A DNA stretch of 64,000 nt from Arthrobacter echini (GTDB lineage: Bacteria > Actinomycetota > Actinomycetes > Actinomycetales > Micrococcaceae): NCBI RefSeq assembly GCF_004803505.1, contig NZ_SSWH01000002.1, forward strand, positions 62,001 through 126,000, read 5' to 3'. Positions 58,920-64,000 of the stretch are shown here, piece after piece. How positions within the stretch are numbered: the first letter of the stretch is position 1; the number at the start of each line of letters is the position of its first letter. The position numbers were made by a program, and so were the translations under genes. Under the pieces are notes generated by a model that did not search any database, was not told the DNA's origin, and worked only from the letters and a program-made list of their open reading frames with translations.

Positions 58920-60323
58920 GTGTCCACCGAAACCAGCTCCCCCACCCGACGCAGGCTGCCCCGCTGGGTCACCTCCTTCGGCCCGCAGATCATCGCGGCC
59001 CTGCTCGTGGGTCTTGCCCTCGGCCTGCTGGCCAAGTACACGGGCCACACGGAGGAGACCCCGAACGCCCTCGGTACCACCCTCGCGACACTGGGTTCGA
59101 GCTATGTGGCACTGCTCCGCGCCGCCGTCGTCCCCCTGATCTTCACGGCCGTGGTCAGCTCCATCGCCAATCTGCGCGCCGTCACCAACGCCGCACGGCT
59201 CGCCGGGCAGACCCTGCTGTGGTTCGCGATCACCGCGCTGATCGCCGTGGTCATCGGTATCGTCCTCGGTGTCGTCTTCCAGCCCGGGGCGGGCACCGGC
59301 GCAGGTCAGCCCGAGGAGTACACGGGCAGGACCGGCAGCTGGTGGGCCTTCCTGACCGGGCTGATCCCCACGAACTTCCTCGGTCTGCAGGCCTCGTCCG
59401 CCCTGGACGACGCCGGTGCGGTCGAGACGAGTCTGAACTTCAACGTGCTGCAGGTCCTCGTGGTCGCCGCGGCCGTCGGTATCGCGGCCCTGAAGGTCGG
59501 TGCACCTGCCGAGCACTTCCTGACCTTCAACGCCTCGGCACTCGCCGTCATCCAGAAGGTCCTCTGGTGGATCATCCGGATCGCCCCGCTCGGCACGGTC
59601 GGGCTGATCGGCAACGCCGTCGCCGTGTACGGCTGGGACACCATCGGCTCCCTCGGCAAGTTCACGCTGGCCATCTACGTCGGTCTCGCGCTCGTGTTGT
59701 TCGTGGTCTATCCCATTCTCATCAAGGCCCACGGCCTGTCGATCAGGCAGTACTTCTCCGGAGCCTGGCCGGCCATCCAGCTGGGTTTCGTGTCCCGCTC
59801 CTCGGTGGGCACCCTCCCGCTCACGCAGCGGATCACCGAGCGCAATCTCGGAGTACCCCGCGGATACGCCTCCTTCGCCGTACCCCTGGGCGCGACGACG
59901 AAGATGGATGGCTGCGCCGCCATCTACCCGGCCGTCGCCGCGATCTTCGTGGCCCAGTTCTTCGGCATCGAGCTGGACCTCACGCAGTACCTGCTCATCG
60001 TGCTGGTGTCGGTACTCGGATCGGCCGCCACTGCCGGTACCACCGGCGCAGTGGTCATGCTGACCCTGACCCTCTCCACCCTCGGACTCCCCCTCGCCGG
60101 CGTCGGGCTGCTGCTCGCCGTCGACCCGATCCTCGACATGGGCCGGACGGCCGTGAACGTCGCCGGCCAGGCCCTCGTCCCCACGCTCGTCGCCCGGCGG
60201 GAGAAGCTGCTGGACCTCGCCCTCTACAACGCGGAGCGCTCGGGTGATCCGTTCGTCGACGACAGCGAGGACGGCACCACGGTCCACGTGGAGACCGAGA
60301 GCACGGCGTCCACGACCCGCTGA
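58920..60323 (+). CDS. dicarboxylate/amino-acid:cation symporter
   Basis: The 467-residue DAACS-family importer has the helical-hairpin serine-rich motif (SRSSVGTLPLTQ), the NMDGCAA-like signature (TTKMDGCAAIYPAVAA) and TAGTTGAVVMLT in the second hairpin. It should take up C4-dicarboxylates or acidic amino acids with H+ or Na+. GTG 58920 has TAGAGT at 58907-58912 seven bases upstream, a leaderless pattern. A hairpin separates it from the DUF885 gene. Confidence 0.92.
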   Translation: MSTETSSPTRRRLPRWVTSFGPQIIAALLVGLALGLLAKYTGHTEETPNALGTTLATLGSSYVALLRAAVVPLIFTAVVSSIANLRAVTNAARLAGQTLLWFAITALIAVVIGIVLGVVFQPGAGTGAGQPEEYTGRTGSWWAFLTGLIPTNFLGLQASSALDDAGAVETSLNFNVLQVLVVAAAVGIAALKVGAPAEHFLTFNASALAVIQKVLWWIIRIAPLGTVGLIGNAVAVYGWDTIGSLGKFTLAIYVGLALVLFVVYPILIKAHGLSIRQYFSGAWPAIQLGFVSRSSVGTLPLTQRITERNLGVPRGYASFAVPLGATTKMDGCAAIYPAVAAIFVAQFFGIELDLTQYLLIVLVSVLGSAATAGTTGAVVMLTLTLSTLGLPLAGVGLLLAVDPILDMGRTAVNVAGQALVPTLVARREKLLDLALYNAERSGDPFVDDSEDGTTVHVETESTASTTR

Positions 60324-60517
60324 GCGCGTCCGCAGGAAGGGTCGACCGGCCGTTCCTTCGCTGCACCGGTGTGGCCCGGTCCACGTGATCCGATCGGGCG
60401 GGCCGGGGGTCGTCCTGCCGTCTAACGATTCAGACTCGATCGATCACCCGCGGCACCATCACCACACGGCGGGCGCATCATAGTGTGCACCTATCCAGTT
60501 CGACAAGGTGGTGCGCC

Positions 60518-61090
60518 ATGAACACAACACGACACGAGACTCACCGGACGAGGAAACTCCCCGCCACCCTCGCCGCCCTCGCCCTCACTGCGGGCCTCGG
60601 CCTCGCAGGGGCGCCGCCGGCCACCGCCGCCTACTGCGGCATCACGTGGGGATCGACGGTCAAGGCCGCCCCCAGTCACTCCTCCTCCCCGATCACCGAC
60701 GTCCGCTCGGGCCGGCACGACTGCTTCGACCGGATGGTCATCGACACCCGCGGCCCCGTCTCCGGGTATCGCGTGGCCTACGTGGACCAGGTCACCCGTC
60801 CGGGCTCGGGATTCACCGTCCCCCTGCGCGGTGGCGCACAGCTCTCGGTGACCGTCGCGGCGCCCGTCTACGACGGCTCGGGCCGGACGACCTATTCACC
60901 GTCCAACCAGAACGAGCTCGTCGACACCGCGGGGTACTCCACCTTCCGGCAGGTGGCCCTGGCCGGAAGCTTCGAGGGACGGACGACGATCGGTCTCGGC
61001 GTCCGCGGTCGGCTCCCCGTGCGCGTCTTCGTCCTGCCGGGTCCCGGGAACGGTTCGAGGGTGGTGGTCGACGTCGCACACCGCTGGTGA
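60518..61090 (+). CDS. secreted AMIN-like domain protein
   Basis: A 190-residue protein with a Sec signal (KLPATLAALALTAGLGLAGA, cleavage near ATA-AYCG). A beta-rich AMIN-like domain follows (HDCFDRMVIDTRGPVSGYRV). Two cysteines near the start of the mature protein could form a disulfide. ATG 60518 has GGTGG 6 bases upstream. The family is common in Micrococcales and is thought to bind cell-wall material. It is followed by a hairpin at 61107-61138. Confidence 0.85.
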   Translation: MNTTRHETHRTRKLPATLAALALTAGLGLAGAPPATAAYCGITWGSTVKAAPSHSSSPITDVRSGRHDCFDRMVIDTRGPVSGYRVAYVDQVTRPGSGFTVPLRGGAQLSVTVAAPVYDGSGRTTYSPSNQNELVDTAGYSTFRQVALAGSFEGRTTIGLGVRGRLPVRVFVLPGPGNGSRVVVDVAHRW

Positions 61091-61106
61091 GGCGCCGCTG
61101 ACCGTA

Positions 61107-61138
61107 CCCCGGCCCCGTCGTCCGTGACGGGACCGGGG
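61107..61138 (+). terminator. hairpin after the AMIN-like gene
   Basis: Bases 61107-61119 pair with 61126-61138 (13 positions, one mismatch) around a 6-base loop, just before the maf promoter. Confidence 0.55.
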
Positions 61139-61156
61139 TACACCTAGTCTTGAACG

Positions 61157-61789
61157 ATGACCCCCCGCCTGATCCTCGCCTCCAAGTCCCCGGCCCGCAC
61201 GAGACTCCTCACCGACGCCGGAATCCGCCACGGCGTCCTGGTCTCCGACGTCGACGAAGGCGCAGTGGCCGCCTCCTACGGCGAGATCGACGCCCATGAC
61301 ACGGCACTGCTCCTCGCCCGCGCCAAGGCCGAGGCCGTCGCGGCACTCGAGGACGCCGACGATTCCCTGGTGATCGGCTGCGATTCCGTCTTCGAGTTCG
61401 ACGGTGAAGCGTACGGCAAGCCCTACCGACCGGAGATCGCCGTGGAGCGGATCGCGCGCATGCAGGGACGCTCGGGAGTCCTGCACACGGGCCACTGGCT
61501 CGTCGACACGCGTGGAGCCGGCTCGGGCGGGACCGTCGGCGCCGTCGCCTCGGCCACGGTGTCCTTCGGCAGGATGACCGCTGACGAGATCAACGCCTAT
61601 GTCGCCAGCGGAGAACCCCTGCAGTGCGCAGGATCCTTCACGATCGACGGTCTCGGTGGAGCGTTCATCGACGAGGTCCGGGGCGATCCGCACGCCGTCA
61701 TCGGGCTGAGCATCTCCACGCTGCGCACCCTGCTGCGTTCCCTCGGAGTGCCGATCACGGCGCTCTGGGGCACCGGAATCTCCTTGTAG
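61157..61789 (+). CDS. maf: Maf-family nucleotide pyrophosphatase
   Basis: The 210-residue Maf protein hydrolyses non-canonical or excess nucleoside triphosphates. LILASKSPARTRLLTDAGI holds the catalytic arginine, and VIGCDSVFEFDGEAYGKP and AGSFTIDGLGGAFIDEV the remaining conserved blocks. TAGTCT at 61145-61150 lies 6 bases before the ATG, so the message is probably leaderless. Its stop codon lies inside the acc palindrome preceding accA. Confidence 0.93.
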   Translation: MTPRLILASKSPARTRLLTDAGIRHGVLVSDVDEGAVAASYGEIDAHDTALLLARAKAEAVAALEDADDSLVIGCDSVFEFDGEAYGKPYRPEIAVERIARMQGRSGVLHTGHWLVDTRGAGSGGTVGAVASATVSFGRMTADEINAYVASGEPLQCAGSFTIDGLGGAFIDEVRGDPHAVIGLSISTLRTLLRSLGVPITALWGTGISL

Positions 61790-61800
61790 GTTCCCTACAA
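61784..61800. promoter_or_regulatory. 17-bp palindrome upstream of accA
   Basis: TTGTAGGTTCCCTACAA is an inverted repeat with a 3-base centre. It overlaps the maf stop and lies about 100 bases before accA. It matches the accD-upstream site at 13 of 17 positions, so one regulator may serve both. Confidence 0.65.
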
Positions 61801-61897
61801 AGGATCACCGACTGACACTTCCATACGGCACGATCCATGCGCGAAAGCGACAAAAGCGGTCTAGGCTCCGAACGGAGAAGAAGGAGTCCCGCGTCCC

Positions 61898-63760
61898 ATG
61901 AGCCAAGCCCCCCTCACCCCGTCCGAGCCCGCAGCCGATCCCACAGTGGATCCCGCAGCCGAGAGCAGGCCGGACACCACGCAGCAGCATCGTCCGGTCA
62001 CGAAGGTCCTGGTGGCCAATCGCGGGGAGATCGCGGTCCGTGTGATCAGGGCGGCACGGGACGAGGGGATCACCTCTGTGGCTGTCTATGCCAATCCCGA
62101 CCGCGACGCACTCCATGTCCGGATGGCCGACGAGGCCTTCGCACTCGGCGGTGACACGGCGGCCGAGTCCTATCTGGCCGCCGACAGGATCCTCCAGGCC
62201 GCGAAGCACAGCGGTGCCGATGCCATCCACCCCGGCTACGGCTTCCTGTCCGAGAACGCCGAGTTCGCCCAGCGGGTCATCGATGCCGGGATCACGTGGA
62301 TCGGACCAGCTCCGGAGTCCATCGCGCAGCTGGGCGACAAGGTACGGGCCCGTCACATCGCGGAGAGCGTCGGGGCGCCCCTCGTGCCCGGCACCAAGGA
62401 CCCCGTCGCCTCCGCCGAGGAGGTCCTCGCGTTCGCGGAACAGTTCGGCCTGCCCATCGCCGTCAAGGCGGCCTTCGGCGGCGGCGGCCGCGGCATCAAG
62501 GTGGCGCGCACCCTCGGGGAGATCCCCGAACTGTTCGAGTCCGCGGTACGCGAGGCGACCGCCGCCTTCGGGCACGGCGAGTGCTTCGTGGAGCGCTTCC
62601 TGGACGCCCCGCGCCACGTCGAGACGCAGTGCCTCGCCGATGCCCACGGCAACGTCGTCGTGGTGTCCACCCGGGACTGCTCGCTCCAGCGTCGCAACCA
62701 GAAGCTGGTCGAGGAAGCCCCGGCTCCGTTCCTCTCGGACGAGCAGAACGAGCGCCTGTACGACTCCTCCAAGGCGATCCTGCGGGAGGCCGGGTACCAG
62801 GGCGCCGGCACCTGCGAGTTCCTGGTCGGTCAGGACGGGACCATCTCCTTCCTGGAGGTCAACACCCGGCTGCAGGTGGAGCACCCCGTCTCCGAGGAGG
62901 TCACGGGGCTGGACCTCGTCCGGGAACAGTTCAGGATCGCCCGTGGCGAGGAGCTCGGGTACGGGGATCCGGCCGTGCGCGGGCACTCGTTCGAGTTCCG
63001 GATCAACGGGGAGGACGCCGGTCGCGGCTTCCTGCCCACCCCCGGCACGATCAGGACGCTCACCCTCCCCACCGGGCCCGGCGTCCGGGTCGATTCCGGC
63101 ATCGAGGCCGGGGAAGTCGTCGGCGGTAATTTCGACTCGATGCTCGCCAAGCTGATCGTCACCGGCGACACCCGGGAGCATGCACTGCAGCGGGCACGGC
63201 GGGCCCTGGCGGAGCTGGTGATCGAGGGCATGCCCACCGTGGTGCCCTTCCACACCGCCGTCGTCGCCGATGCCGCGTTCGCCCCCACCGAGGGCCCCTT
63301 CTCGGTCCACACCCGGTGGATCGAGACCGAGTTCACCAACACCATCGAACCGTGGAGCGGATCCGGTGACACCTCCGGTGCCGATGCCGGCGGGCCCCGC
63401 CAGCTGATCACGGTCGAGGTCGACGGTCGTCGCCTGGAGGTCTCCCTGCCAGCAGGTCTCGGTGCGGGCCCGGGCTCGAAGAACGGCAACGGTACGAAGC
63501 CGAAGAAGTCGCCGCGCGCACGGGCCGGCAAGGCCACGGCCGGCGGGGACGATCTCACCTCGCCGATGCAGGGCACGATCGTCAAGGTCGCAGCACGCGA
63601 CGGCGATGTCGTCGCCGAGGGAGATCTGATCGTGGTGCTCGAAGCGATGAAGATGGAACAGCCGCTGATGGCGCACAAGGCCGGCACGCTCTCGGGCCTG
63701 ACGTCGACCGCCGGCGACACCGTCGCCGCGGGCGCCGTGATCGCCACCATCAGGGACTGA
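61898..63760 (+). CDS. accA: acyl-CoA carboxylase alpha subunit (biotin carboxylase + BCCP)
   Basis: The 620-residue protein carboxylates its own biotin with ATP and bicarbonate. [20 protein letters not shown] begins the biotin carboxylase, [12 protein letters not shown] is the ATP-grasp loop, and [18 protein letters not shown] is the active-site helix. A linker with [18 protein letters not shown] precedes a C-terminal BCCP whose biotinyl lysine is Lys585 in [10 protein letters not shown]. BirA at 52.5-53.4 kb should modify it. The gene is single and separate from accD-accE. Confidence 0.96.
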   Translation: MSQAPLTPSEPAADPTVDPAAESRPDTTQQHRPVTKVLVANRGEIAVRVIRAARDEGITSVAVYANPDRDALHVRMADEAFALGGDTAAESYLAADRILQAAKHSGADAIHPGYGFLSENAEFAQRVIDAGITWIGPAPESIAQLGDKVRARHIAESVGAPLVPGTKDPVASAEEVLAFAEQFGLPIAVKAAFGGGGRGIKVARTLGEIPELFESAVREATAAFGHGECFVERFLDAPRHVETQCLADAHGNVVVVSTRDCSLQRRNQKLVEEAPAPFLSDEQNERLYDSSKAILREAGYQGAGTCEFLVGQDGTISFLEVNTRLQVEHPVSEEVTGLDLVREQFRIARGEELGYGDPAVRGHSFEFRINGEDAGRGFLPTPGTIRTLTLPTGPGVRVDSGIEAGEVVGGNFDSMLAKLIVTGDTREHALQRARRALAELVIEGMPTVVPFHTAVVADAAFAPTEGPFSVHTRWIETEFTNTIEPWSGSGDTSGADAGGPRQLITVEVDGRRLEVSLPAGLGAGPGSKNGNGTKPKKSPRARAGKATAGGDDLTSPMQGTIVKVAARDGDVVAEGDLIVVLEAMKMEQPLMAHKAGTLSGLTSTAGDTVAAGAVIATIRD

Positions 63761-63810
63761 GCAGCGCCTGGCCCGAAGAACCGGTGAGCACTCCGGCCGA
63801 GATCCGGGAA

Positions 63811-63837
63811 CCCGCCGCCTGGGACGACGGCGGCGGG
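63811..63837. terminator. bidirectional hairpin between accA and the MFS gene
   Basis: CCCGCCGCC (63811-63819) pairs with 63829-63837 around a 9-base loop, between two convergent stops. Confidence 0.6.
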
Positions 63838-63846
63838 TGGACCGTA

Positions 63847-64000
63847 TCAGGCCACGTTGTTCTCGTAGTCGTGGTCCCGGGTCTCCCGGGACAGGTACAG
63901 GGCGATGAAGGTCGCAACCGCGGCGACGGTCAGGTAGGCCCCGACCAAAACGGTGCTTCCACCGGCCGCCCGCCACAGCGCCACGGCGATGAAGGACGCA
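63847..64000 (-). CDS. C-terminal end of an MFS transporter, truncated by the window
   Basis: The last 50 residues are readable: a hydrophobic segment, then TRDHDYENNVA and a TGA stop. The hydrophobic helix followed by a charged tail, with LYLSRETRD, resembles the end of metabolite:H+ symporters (shikimate/proline/betaine type). Nothing more can be said from this fragment. Confidence 0.7.
   Translation of the reverse strand, partial: ASFIAVALWRAAGGSTVLVGAYLTVAAVATFIALYLSRETRDHDYENNVA

Overview
The window is chromosomal DNA of a high-G+C actinobacterium. Actinobacterial hallmarks are the HutF-type histidine pathway, a SAM-IV riboswitch ahead of metY, an acyl-CoA carboxylase epsilon subunit, an Rv1264-type adenylate cyclase, frequent GTG starts and many leaderless promoters. 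Gene content and protein style suggest Micrococcaceae (Arthrobacter or a relative); this is recognition from memory, not a database result. About 60 protein genes and two tRNA genes can be supported. Most of the DNA is ordinary core genome, densely packed, with ATGA/GTGA/TGATG overlaps inside operons.

Layout. 1-8.8 kb: a truncated acyl-CoA dehydrogenase with a perfect 16-bp palindrome upstream, a CAT tRNA, a GT4 glycosyltransferase, a DMT transporter, a holin-like membrane protein, two divergent MFS transporters and an SDR-DUF2867 protein. 8.9-20.5 kb: housekeeping genes (tRNA-Asn, dnaG, dgt, dusB, a PlsC-like acyltransferase, glycyl-tRNA synthetase with a coupled GNAT gene), then small enzymes and an S4 protein. 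20.5-24 kb: metY-metX under a SAM-IV riboswitch, and a divergent VOC protein. 24-32.9 kb: a complete histidine-utilisation locus. An IclR regulator, hutU, an M20 amidohydrolase, hutF, hutI and a CPBP membrane protease lie on the minus strand; hutH diverges. 32.9-39.2 kb: a KhtT/KhtU K+/H+ antiporter pair, a CDF metal exporter, and tdh-kbl-FAD oxidase (threonine to glycine). 39.2-40.9 kb: a lower-G+C island with repeats, an 18-codon ORF, a two-TM protein and an FlgT-C-like protein; this is the least explained piece. 41-49 kb: gatCAB, a GNAT, butanediol dehydrogenase, ligA and a DUF2087 gene. 49-54.4 kb: a PP2C phosphatase, a six-unit tandem repeat array, adenylate cyclase, a PH-domain protein, birA and an SDR. 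54.6-64 kb: accD-accE, a PaaI thioesterase, a DUF885 peptidase, a dicarboxylate symporter, an AMIN-like secreted protein, maf, accA and the tail of an MFS transporter.

How they fit together. The histidine locus should convert histidine to glutamate through urocanate and formiminoglutamate, with the M20 enzyme as the only local candidate for the last step. AccD, AccE and AccA form an acyl-CoA carboxylase whose biotin is attached by the nearby BirA. Both acc transcription units carry closely related palindromes upstream, which suggests one shared regulator. No mobile element, CRISPR array or prophage was found. The most notable unexplained items are the 39.6-40.9 kb island, the 50.2-50.5 kb repeat array, the shared acc operator and the M20 enzyme of the hut operon.
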